A stretch of 64,000 nucleotides of DNA. It comes from Polyodon spathula (lineage: Eukaryota > Chordata > Actinopteri > Acipenseriformes > Polyodontidae). Shown here one piece after another: positions 24,701-36,530 of this stretch. The DNA lies in contig NC_054548.1 of assembly GCF_017654505.1 (NCBI RefSeq), positions 31,819,774 through 31,883,773 on the forward strand, read 5' to 3'. The position numbers were made by a program, and so were the translations under genes. The notes under the pieces were generated by a model, which worked only from the letters and a program-made list of their open reading frames with translations, was not told the origin of the DNA and ran no database searches. Position 1 is the first letter of the stretch. Every line of letters begins with the position of its first letter.

Positions 24701-27700
24701 TTTCCTGCACTTTTATGAAGGTTTGCAAGAGTTTTTGTTTTCCTTTACCTGCTTTCTCAGTTATCTTCAGACAAGTAGCCTTTTAGCCAGTGATTTCAAT
24801 CTCCCAGAAGAGGAGAGGAAACACTTCTGTCAGGAGATCCTGAATTTTGCTAACCAGCAAACTTATAACCAAGGTAAGACCGAAAGCTTAAAAGGGATAC
24901 TGTATATTATTTTGAATTTCTTAATAAATTCACACTTGTTTAATGTCCTGTTACATTATGTGTTCTGTATTATTTTATATGACTCTTTCTGCTTGGATCA
25001 TTATCTTGCTTCCTATTCTAGCAAACGTTGCTTCTCTAAAGATTCCTCTAAGCTGGTCATGGAGAAAATGAGGTTTTTAACAATATTAGTGTTGCACAGC
25101 TTTAAGATACAATTCTTTACCTGTGGGCTTCAGCTGTAAATGTTTCCCCACCACACCTCTCTACAATCAGTTTTTTTTTAAAGATAGCAACATTAAAGAA
25201 TCAGACATAATAGGATATAAAGCAGGTAAGAAATTAAATACTAGGTGTGACAGGGTGCATCGGCAAGGAGACCAGAAACACTATATTTCAAGTGATCACA
25301 TGCATTTATTTACAACACAGAAACAACAAATCGCACCTTAATGTTCCTTCACTACCTGATTAATACCCATGATCACCCTTTAAAGACACCTGTGACTGGA
25401 ACCTAATTAATCAGTTAATTATTTATTCAATTGACTGCTCCGGCCACTTCCCCACATGTTTTTGCAACCCAATATTCCACACACACACACACCCATGCAT
25501 TGGCAGAGCTTTCATGCCTCCACACTAGGAAAATGTATCTAATATTAATTGTAAATCTCACGGTTTCTAAGCCAGACGGGTTACGAGTTCAGTGATCATT
25601 GTTCCACGTTAGATGATCTCAAAGGCCTGGAATTTTGGAACCGTTCTTTTAAAATGTAAAAAACAGTGTACAAAAATAAATTTAACTGTTGTGTGAGGCG
25701 TGTGAGTAAAAATGGATTCTCCAGACAGTGATTTACGTGTAAAAATTAAAATTTTATTTAATATTACATGGAAAAAAAAAGAAAAATAATAAAGAAGGAT
25801 GTGAGGAAGGGAGTGCTGGAGTAATCAAAAATAAAGGAACGGAAGCCTCTTAGTCCTCTTCACGCTCTGCTTAAATCCAAAAATAAAACAAAAAGGAATA
25901 AAAACAGAAAAGAGCCAAGTTAGTAAGGCCTCCGTTCGTGACACAGTCCAAACTCCCGCATACTTCCCTCCAGCCTTTTTTCCCCCGCCTCTATTCCTTA
26001 GGACCAACCCTGAACACAGTAGCACGTTCTCTTTAGTATGCAAACCCCGCCCCGGTAGTCAGTGGATCACCAATCCCAAACTGACAGGTATCCTTAATTT
26101 CACTTGACTCCAGTGGCTGGAATTTACATACTCGTACTTCCGCCCCTCACCAAGGTGCCGCCCCTCAAAAAGATGACTTTTGTCATGGTCACAAGACCTT
26201 GGTAAGGGAAGTCCCGAGTTGGTTTGATGCCTTCTACTGTTGGGAGGCTGAATTGCAGACCGAAACCCCTTTGACTCATCACATGTTGATTTCAACACAT
26301 CAGGCAAATTAAGCCTTAAGTAGGCCTGAGCTGGCTTGTTGAAAATAATTTGCATAACTGATTTAGTTTATCAAATAAATAAAAAAATCAACATGTAAAC
26401 AGACCTATCAACTTCACTGCACATAGTAATATATTTACTTCAGTGATTAAAAAAATAAAGACAAAAAGAAAAGGAAAAATGACTAAACATCAGTGGTGTT
26501 CAACAGCGATACCACTATTGTGGGCACAGAATGTTTAAAAAACCTGGCAGTCTACTAGCATGTCCGACTATTGCATCACTAGAAAAAGATATACTTTTAA
26601 TGCCAGCAAACTCACCTTGTTTCTATCTAAATTTAGCTGGACCTACTGAACTGGCTGCTACACCCACTTGGTATTCAGCCATCGGAAAAGTAGTTCACGG
26701 CATATGTCACATTTTTCACCAATTCTCAGTAGTTATCCTGCAGATACAGTAATTACTTCAATTTACTATATACATATATTTTTGTATTTATTTGACATTA
26801 CAATCTCTGGACTATTTTTATGTGAACACAAATATACACAGAAGTCCCCAATCTCCCTATAGCGGTCAAGTATAAATTACATTAAAATCTCTTCCGATAC
26901 AAACAAAAACAAATTTCCAACAATTTTTTGATGTTTATAACAACATGAATTTACTCAGCAGTAAATTCATCTAAATCAGTGGTTCCCAACTTGTGGTCCG
27001 TGAGTAAACTCCAGATGGTCCGCAAACAACTCACAAAATTTGGTTATAATTCTTGCAAAAACTATTTCTACACAATCGCACATTGTGCTACCATGTATTA
27101 CTGAGCAACACAACAAACAGCTTTAACCACATGATATATAATTATGAGATATGTATGTAGTCTGCATTTTCCCCTTTATCTGTTTTCTTTTATTACAGAT
27201 GTGTTTATAAATTAATATATATTGCAGCGCCTTTTGAAGCAATACCAAGTATTGCCTTCAAAACCACCATTAACTGAAACAGCTTTCTAATGTGAAACAA
27301 ATACTAACTAAAGCCTGGAACACACTGCCCAGTCCGACCGTCGCATCCCAATGGAGGAGGTTGCGTTGCTTGTGTGTGAGCATCACACACTGCCTGATTA
27401 AAATTGCAGGAAGGGATGCACAATTTGTGATTTTTTTCTGATGTTTGACCTGCCCTGGATGTATTTAGTACAGCGGCAATGAGGCAAATCAATGACAATA
27501 GGTGAAAACATAAGGCTATACTAGCTACAATTTTGGCTAGAAGGTGCCGTGATGGTGAATACTATACTATCCTATGACTGTAGACATGCATGTTTTCTCT
27601 GTCTGCATTAATACACACATACATAGATACATATACAAGGTATTCCATTGGTTTCTATATGATGTATGTACCAATATCTTTTGAAAACAAGCCTTGACAG

Positions 27701-30700
27701 CCCCATAAGCATTGCACTTTTTCACTGTTAGATTAAATATTTACAGAATACTTAAACTGCTCCTACAGTCATGATTAACTTATTATGAATAGCTTTATTT
27801 GCAATGTAGGGAACATACTGCGTATGGTTATAATGAAAACGTGTACACAGTATTATGTTTTCTCTTCATTGTAAATACAAACTTTATTTGGTATTGTGAC
27901 AGATTGCCCGTCCACCTATATTTTGTACTAGTATTTGGGCCTTGCATTATTATTTGTATTATGATTTATTGTTATTATTGTTTGTATTTTGTATATTCTG
28001 CTGTTTGAAAAACGGCTATGTATTGGTTAAAATGCAGTTGTATTGGTGTTTGGCTAGGATGGGGTTAATTCCCATCCAGGGATGATTGGTCAGGTGCAGT
28101 TGGTTAGGAGTTTAGTGATTGTCAATTGTACAATTAACTCCTAACCACCTGCTATATAAGACCAGCTCCAGGCTTATTAAATGCATCAAAATACATACTG
28201 GACAGCTAGGCTGCTTACCAGTGCAAAACATGTAACACCCCACTTGCACTTTCAACCCAAACTTAATCAGAATATAAGCAATACCTTCAGGTTCACAGTC
28301 TCGGTCCTTTCCACCATCAGGCTTTAGCCTAAGCACAGACAATATCATCAGAGTTTCCCTTGCTTTTACCCAGAGGCTCATCAGACCCCGGTGCTTCATC
28401 TGCCTCTTGGTACAGTGCATGCTGGTAAATGTAGTCCTGGTCCTTAAGTAGGTCCCCAGGACTACATTTCTCTCTGCCTCCAGTTAAAGGGGAAAAGTAC
28501 CATCCTGGAATCTTGCACTAATGTATCTCCCCTCTACTACTTTACCACACGTCCTCACCCTCAGCTCAGACCTAACGGGGCGAGCAACCTCCAAAAAAAA
28601 CTTCGGGAGAGGCCATCTGCATTCCCGTGTATCTTACCAGCTCGATGTTCAATGACAAAATCAAAAGGTTGTAATGCTAAAATAAAGTCCTTTGAAAAAT
28701 CAGGTGTCATTAGAAGAACATAAGAACATAAGAAAGTTTACAAACGAGAGGAGGCCATTCGGCCCATCTTGCTCGTTTGGTTGTTAGTAGCTTATTGATC
28801 CCAAAATCTCATCAAGCAGCTTCTTGAAGGATCCCAGGGTGTCAGCTTCAACAACATTACTGGGGAGTTGATTCCAGACCCTCACAATTCTCTGTAAAAA
28901 AGTGTCTCCTATTTTCTGTTCTGAATGCCCCTTTTTCTAAACTCCATTTGTGACCCCTGGTCCTTGTTTCTTTTTTCAGGCTGAAAAAGTCCCTTGGGTC
29001 CGACACTGTCAATACCTTTTAGAATTTTGAATGCTTGAATTAGGTCGCCACTGATACCACTGGGGTCTTTATATTGATATTAGCAGTGCCCCGAATCCAA
29101 CAGAGCATCCACCTTAGTTCCTTCTGCTTCTATTTCACACAAGTGTGTGTTTGTTACTGATCTGAGACATAGCACACAGTGAACCCATTCCATATGATTC
29201 TTCAATCTTTTTATTTTGGTACCCCATATCACATTGCATTTTCTCTGGTTCGGATTCCTCAGTACAGTTGGTAGCTATATGACCCTCTTTGTGACATTTT
29301 AAACATCTAATGTCTCTTCCAAACCACACTCTATCTCTTGAGTCTGGCTTATATTGCTAGGACTTCCTCTCTATCCCCCCAGTGTACCACAGTCCCTTTG
29401 CAGCTACTGGCTGCTGTGCACCTTCCCCTGACCCAGGAACAGTCTTACCAGTTTTCTCTGCAGGCCTGTACTTTGGGGTTGGGGGTTGGTCCTGAGCTAG
29501 GGAGCATAGCAAGTCTCCAGTGGAACGATACCGTTCCACTAGGGTGATCAGCTGGTCAGCATTGGTGGGTCCCCTTGAATGACCCATCAGTGCAGTCCCG
29601 GCGGGATCCCTCTCAGGTAGACCCTCTCAAGAACTTCCCCGGTCGATAGACTTTCTGGCTGGAGCCACTTCCATGCATCAAATCAAACATCTGGGAACGT
29701 GCTGTTTTTTCAGGGTCAAAACCCCAGTTGTGGAATCGCTGTGCTCTCAGGGCAGTGGTGACTCCTATTCAGGCTGGTATTTCAGTTCTCGGTTGTTTAT
29801 AGTGCCCGGCCTGTTCAGCCTCCAAATCATAATAGGTTTTTTGAGCGTCCCTGCACAAGAAGGGATCAAGCACTAATGCCCACTGCTCAGCTGGCCAGCC
29901 TTCACGTTCTGCAGTGCGTTGAAATGCTTTGAGGTATGCTTCAACATCATTGTCTTTAATTATCATCTGTAAACAGTGACTGGCCCGGATGTGACGTTTG
30001 TCCTTCACCACCTTGATGTACTAACCGGATAGTCAGGGTTTTTAACTCCTGGCTCATTTGCTGAGCCTGGGCGAACAGCATTTTGTTCGTCTCCTGTTGG
30101 GTGGTCAGTGCTTGCTGCTGCTTCTCTAGGAGTTGCTGGTTCCCACTGCAAGCGATTGGTCTCCTGTTGTACAGATGTGGCCTGTACCAGGGCTTTCAGC
30201 AAATCTTCCATGTTGTGGTGTTTTCTTGCACACAGACACTAATGTTAACTTGCCCACATTCTCCACCACATGTAGGAGGGGATTCTTACGTGTTAAGTCA
30301 GGACTCGTTCACTGTCCTCTTGTGCTTAAAACAGTAGATTTCCATCCAGGAATAGTTTAAACCAGGACAGTACCTGGATATTTTATTATTTGCAGGGTTT
30401 TCACAAAATAAAAAGAACAAAAGACAAAACAAAACCTAGCTTCGTATTGAGCCTAAACTAAACAGTTGTAGTTTCCCCAAAATAAATACTAAAGGGGAAA
30501 AGTACCATCCTGGAATCTTGCACTGATGTATATCCCCACTACTACTTTACCACAGTAATAATTGAGAGAATGCATGCCATGTCTGTCTCCAGTCATATGA
30601 CTGAACGTACTGACTTTGAGACTTGCGAGTGGGTATAACACAGTGACTATATATTTGTAAAACACATGTACAGTATAAACAAATTAACCTGTTATGACAG

Positions 30701-33700
30701 GATTCATTCTGTTGTAAATTTCCTGAGTGTACTTTTCACAATCGTGAGGAAGCACTGAAGTATGGTTTATTTAGATTTCCAGAAAGCTTTTGACAAAGTC
30801 CCGCACAAAAGATTAATTCTCAAACTGAATGCAGTTGGGATTCAAGGAAACACATCTACATGAATTAGGGAGTGGTTAACATGTAGAAAACAGAAAGTAC
30901 TGATTAGAGGAAAAACCTCAGAATGGAGTGTGGTAACCAGCGGTGTACCACAGGGATCAGTACTAGGTCCTCTGCTATTCCTAATCTACATTAATGATTT
31001 AGATTCTGGTATAGTAAGCAAACTTGTTCAATTTGCAGACGACACAAAAGTAGGAGGAGTGGCAAACACTGTTGCAGCAGCAAAGGTCATTCAAAATGAT
31101 CTAGACAAGATTCAGAACTGGGCAGACACATGGCAAATGACATTTAATAGAGAAAAGTGTAAGGTACTGCACGCAGGAAATAAAAATGTACATTATAAAT
31201 ATCATATGGGAGATATTGAAATTGGAGAAGGAATCTATGAAAAAGACCTTGGAGTTTTTGTTGACTCAGAAATGTCTTCATCTAGACAATGTGGGAAAGC
31301 TATAAAAAGGGCTAACAAGATGCTCGGATACATTGTGAAAAGTGTTGAATTTAAATCAAGGGAAGTAATGTTAAAACTGTACAATGCACTTGTAAGACCT
31401 CATCTTGAATATTGTGTTCAGTTCTGGTCACCTCGCTATAAAAAAAGATATTGCTGCTCTAGAAAGAGTGCAAAGAAGAGCGACCAGAATTATTCCTGGC
31501 TTAAAAGGCATGTCATATGCAGACAGGCTAAAATAATTGAATCTGTTCAGTCTTGAACAAAAAAGACTACGTGGCGACCTAATTCAAGCATTCAAAATTC
31601 TAAAAGGTATTGACAGTGTCGACCCAAGGGACTTTTTCAGCCTGAAAAAAAGAAACAAGGACCAGGGGTCACAAATGGAGTTTAGACAAAGGGGTATTCA
31701 GAACAGAAAATAGGAGGCACTTTTTTACACAGAGAATTGTGAGGGTCTGGAATCAACTCCCCAGTAATGTTGTTGAAGCTAACACCCTGGGATCCTTCAA
31801 GAAGCTGCTTGATGAGATTTTGGGATTAATAAGCTACTAACAACCAAACGAGCAAGATGGGCCGAATGGCCTCCTCTCGTTTGTAAACTTTCTTATGTTC
31901 TTATGTTCTTAAGTAGCTCTGTGCCCTTTTCCAGGTTGGCATTGTGTTATTTGTTTTAATGTAGTGCAATAAGCATTTCTTAACACCAGATTTTCAATGC
32001 CATTACAGAAGATAAAGTGTATTTCTGCCTCACTAATATTTTTCAAGTACGAAATGTAACCATACCATATGGGTATTTACCTCCTAAAGACCCGAATCCT
32101 GAATATTGTATACCAAAGCTGCTCAGTGAGCCTGTGATGCAGTTATAGCCCACCCCCGAGGGCACAAAAGGACTGCGCTCACAGATCTCAGTGCCATTTT
32201 TCCTTTCAAGACTGACATGATCAGAGAGCCTTGTTCAGATAAGTATGTTGTTGCTTCTATCTGTGTATTTTTTGCATTTATTGTGTTTTTATACAAATTA
32301 TATGTGATATTTCAACTAATCGCTGTAATATTTTTACTAATTATGCGTATTGTGTGCACTACAGCCCGTTGCTTGTTTTGTCCTGCTGCGGCTTTGAACA
32401 TAAGAACATAAGAACATAAGAAAGTTTACAAACGAGAGGAGGCCATTCGGCCCATCTTGCTCGTTTGGTTGTTAGTAGCTTATTAATCCCAAAATCTCAT
32501 CAAGCAGCTTCTTGAAGGATCCCAGGGTGTTAGCTTCAACAACATTACTGGGGAGTTGATTCCAGACCCTCACAATTCTCTGTGTAAAAAAGTGCCTCCT
32601 ATTTTCTGTTCTGAATACCCCTTTGTCTAAACTCCATTTGTGACCCCTGGTCCTTGTTTCTTTTTTTCAGGCTGAAAAAGTCCCTTGGGTCGACACTGTC
32701 AATACCTTTTAGAATTTTGAATGCTTGAATTAGGTCGCCACGTAGTCTTTTTTGTTCAAGACTGAACAGATTCAATTATTTTAGCCTGTCTGCATATGAC
32801 ATGCCTTTTAAGCCAGGAATAATTCTGGTCGCTCTTCTTTGCACTCTTTCTAGAGCAGCAATATCTTTTTTGTAGCGAGGTGACCAGAACTGCACACAAT
32901 ATTTAAGATGCGGTCTTACTAGTGCATTGTACAGTTTTAACATTACTTCCCTTGATTTAAATTCAACACTTTTCACAATGTATCCGAGCATCTTGTTAGC
33001 CTTTTTTATAGCTTCCCCACATTGTCTAGATGAAGACATTTCTGAGTCAACAAAAACTCCTAGGTCTTTTTCATAGATTCCAGTATCTCCCATATGATAT
33101 TTATAATGTACATTTTTATTTCCTGCGTGTAGTACCTTACACTTTTCTCTATTAAATGTCATTTGCCATGTGTCTGCCCAGTTCTGAATCTTGTCTAGAT
33201 CATTTTGAATGACCTTTGCTGCTGCAACAGTGTTTGCCACTCCTCCTACTTTTGCGTCATCTGCAAATTGAACAAGTTTGCTTACTATACCAGAATCTAA
33301 ATCATTAATGTAGATTAGGAATAGCAGAGGACCTAATACTGATCCCTGTGGTACACCACGGGTTACCACACTCCATTCTGAGTGTTTTTACTCTAATCAG
33401 TACTTTCTGTTTTCTACATGTTAACCACTCCCTAATCCATGTACATGTGTTTCCTTGAATCCCAACTGCGTTCAGTTTGAGAATTAATCTTTTGTGCGGG
33501 ACTTTGTCAAAAGCTTTCTGGAAATCTAAATAAACCATGTCATATGCTTTGCAATTATCCATTATCGATGTTGCATCCTCAAAAAAATCAAGCAAGTTAG
33601 TTAGACACGATCTCCCTTTCCTAAAACCATGTTGACTGTCTCCCAGGACCCTGTTACCATATAGGTAATTTTCCATTTTGGATCTTATTATAGTTTCCAT

Positions 33701-36448
33701 AAGTTTGCATATAATAGAAGTCAGGCTTACTGGTCTGTAGTTACCTGGTTCAGTTTTGTTTCCCTTTTTGTGGATCGGTATTACGTTTGCAATTTTCCAG
33801 TCTGTCGGTACCAACCCTGTGTCAAGAGACTGCTGCATGCCTGCATGTGTCAAGAGACCAGCATACTATTTGTTTGTTTGGCCCTTGTGCCGTTTTGTGT
33901 TTGTTTAATAAAACGCTGAACGCCGTAGTGTCTCAGTTTGCCCCGCCATTCCTCACTGTTTGGAGTCTGTTTCTAGTCTGACGTCACCACTGCAAGCCTG
34001 CAAGCCTGTTGTCCCGAGATAGAGAGTGCTGGGAAGCCTGGGAACAGCATCCCTCCCAGACATAGCAGCCATGGTGCTCAACTACTTGGCTGCGGATATG
34101 GGAGAGGCCCTGCTACTGGTTCCAGTGCAAGAGGGAGAAGCCTCGCTATCTCCAGTACAAGAGGGGGAAGCCCCGCTATCTCCAGCATCAGAGGGAGAAG
34201 AGCCATCGCTGCTGTCTCCAGCATCGGAGGAAGAGGAGCCATCGCTGCCGTCTCCAGCATCAGAGGGAAAATTCCTGTTGGTTTCGTCTCCACAGCCTGA
34301 GGGGCAGGAGCATGAACGTCCACAGCCCAAGAGGGAGGACGCCGAGTGTCTGCAGCCAAAGAAAGGGAAGCCCCCAGGTCCACAGCCCAGGATGAGAACA
34401 GCAAAGGAAAAGTGCCTGCTGTTCCCACCTCCACCAGCAGAGGGTGAGTTCCTGCTGGTTCCGCCTCCACCACTATGGGAGGACTGCTTGCAGCTCCCAC
34501 CTCCACCAGCAGAGGATGAATTCCTGCTTGTTCCGTCTCTACCGCCCAAGGATGCCTGCCTCTCTCTGCCCAAGGATGCCCGCCTCGCTCTGCCCAAGGA
34601 TTCCTGCCATGCATCGCCTGGGGTTGCCTGCTGCTCCGCATTGCCTGGGGTGAAGTGGAGCTCCCGCTGCCGCCTCTATGGCCAGGGGCTCCTCTCTCGA
34701 GTTCGCCTCCTGAGGGTCCGCTGCTGCTGCCGTCTCCTCCCGAGGGTCCTGCTGCTACCGGAACTCCTTCGCCTGCAGTTGCTGTCAGCCCTGCTTTTCT
34801 GCAGGGAATTTGGTGGTCTGCGCCCCACAAAGGGGAGCTGCCAGCTACAGAGAAGGGTCAGGAGACCACCCCCACAGACAACCGGGCGGCGGCCAGGATT
34901 GCCTTGGCCGGAGGAGCCGACCTGTGTACAGTCAGCCTGGCCGCCACCTTTGGCCCGTTGCTGCCCCTGTTCCTGGGCCGGGACTATAAACCAGGACTTT
35001 GGGGACTAAGGTGGGAGGTGGCCTTTTTAGGCCATGTGTGCTGCGCACAAGGGGGAGCATTTGTGGCGGAGTGTCCCGCCCCTTTGTTTATTATTGTTTT
35101 GATTTATGTATTAATGCGACGGCAAAAGCTGTCCAATATTATTATTTGTTATTATTATTATGTATTGTTTGGCCTGACGAGCGAGACGCCGTCCGCCAGG
35201 TTATTGTTTTTATTTTTTAAAACCTCGTGAGGATGCTGATTATTTAACTAGCTGACAGCCACGCATCCTTATTTAATCTCATCGCAACCAGCATACTATT
35301 TGTTTACTATTTGTTTGTTTAGCCCTTGTGCCCTTTTGTTTTGTGTTTGTTTAAATCTAGTGAGTATTATTTAATAAAACGCTGGACGCCTTAGCGTCTC
35401 ACTTTGCCCCGCCATTCCTCACTGTTAGGAGTCTGTGTTTCTGGTCTGACGTCACTACTGCAAGCCACCCTTTCACAGTTGGGTATAAATAGCCTGTATC
35501 AAGCCCCACACTGAGTGTGTTGGTTTGTTAGAACTAGTTGATGCCCTGTAAAGGGCTGAGGGGGAACCTGATTATCAGAGTATAGCCTCCTTGTGACAGT
35601 CAACTGTTTCTATTTCTATTTTTCTATTTATTTAGTTATTTTTTATTTTATTTTTTTCTCTCTGTAGCCACATTTGTACCCAAATGCAATATCTGTTCCG
35701 GTGTTCCTCACTCCTGTTTGGATAAATAAAAGAAAGCCAGCTTCGTGCAACAAAAACTTTTCTGGTCATTGCTTGTTTCATAATAATATCTGATATTACA
35801 CACAACGGTCCCTAACACCTGTAATGGCTTTTGAATTAAAAGGGCATTACGGTACAGTATTTTACTCTCAGGACTACCACTGCATTTAAGCATCTGTGGC
35901 TTACTTATTTTCTGTTGCGATGCAAATCTCAGTTTTTTATTGAGTGGAGATGCAAAGCTCTGCAATCCCCCCCTTTCTCCTCCTCCTCCTCACCGGACTG
36001 CAATCCCACTCCCTCTGCATGCATATCACACACTAACACTACTGTACTCGATATGTATTCAATGAACATGTACTCACTTTTTTAAACACACTTTCACTAA
36101 CAGAGAACACCATACCTGCACAATGTAGTGGCACAGTCACGTTTTTCATTACAAATAATGCAGTGTTTCTTGCATCATTGCACTATCCACGCTGCGTACG
36201 TGCCTAATCATGCGAGATGTGATTTAAGTTCAAAAACAGCTTTATTGGCTCTACACGTCATTGCACTTGATCAAGTACCGTATTACATGTAGTCAGTTTG
36301 CCCCGAAATGATTCTTACAAGAGGATTGCTTGATTCTTACATGTAGAGTATTTTACATTGGTTAGTATAGGAATGATTTTGTCCCAGTGGTTTTGATCAC
36401 TATATGCGGTTGATTCATATATCAGTTATTCTTATAAATGGAGTGCAG

Positions 36449-36530
<82 letters not shown>

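Larger units (their letters stand above)
28478..30554 (-). mobile_element. Gypsy-type LTR retrotransposon remnant
   Basis: A complete LTR (30271-30554) reads TGTGGTAAAG...CCTACA on the minus strand. The first 72 bp of the second LTR copy lie at 28478-28549. After the first LTR comes TG-TGGTGGAGAATGTGGG, a likely primer-binding site. The internal part on the minus strand holds gag ([20 protein letters not shown] at 30211), a capsid-like segment, a CCHC knuckle, a protease start, and then jumps to the end of an RNase H-like domain ([20 protein letters not shown], near 28600-28670). Most of pol is deleted. A CR1 piece is inserted at 28713-29053. Confidence 0.7.
33850..35477 (+). mobile_element. 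Gag-only LTR element, 5' LTR truncated
   Basis: The 3' LTR (35062-35477) begins TGTGGCGGAG after the purine tract AAGGGGGAG and ends TTTCACA. The 5' LTR survives only from about 33858 to 34003, matching 35285-35460, and is cut on the left next to a CR1 LINE. The internal region encodes a proline/glutamate-rich gag-like frame. With the left end missing, no target duplication can be checked. Confidence 0.75.

Noticed and set aside
25123..25341. Extra TRAPPC10 exon in the 15-kb intron
   Set aside because: No TRAPPC10-like sequence, and the flanking exons join in phase (1 to 1) without it.
26531..26862. Two open frames of 64-73 codons
   Set aside because: Motif-free, in AT-rich intron, lengths expected by chance.
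29357..29587. Independent small gene on the minus strand
   Set aside because: It lies between the capsid-like and zinc-knuckle blocks of the Gypsy gag remnant and is part of that gag.
34078..34830. 250-codon minus-strand frame
   Set aside because: Antisense shadow of the plus-strand gag-like P/E repeats; LTR orientation supports the plus strand.
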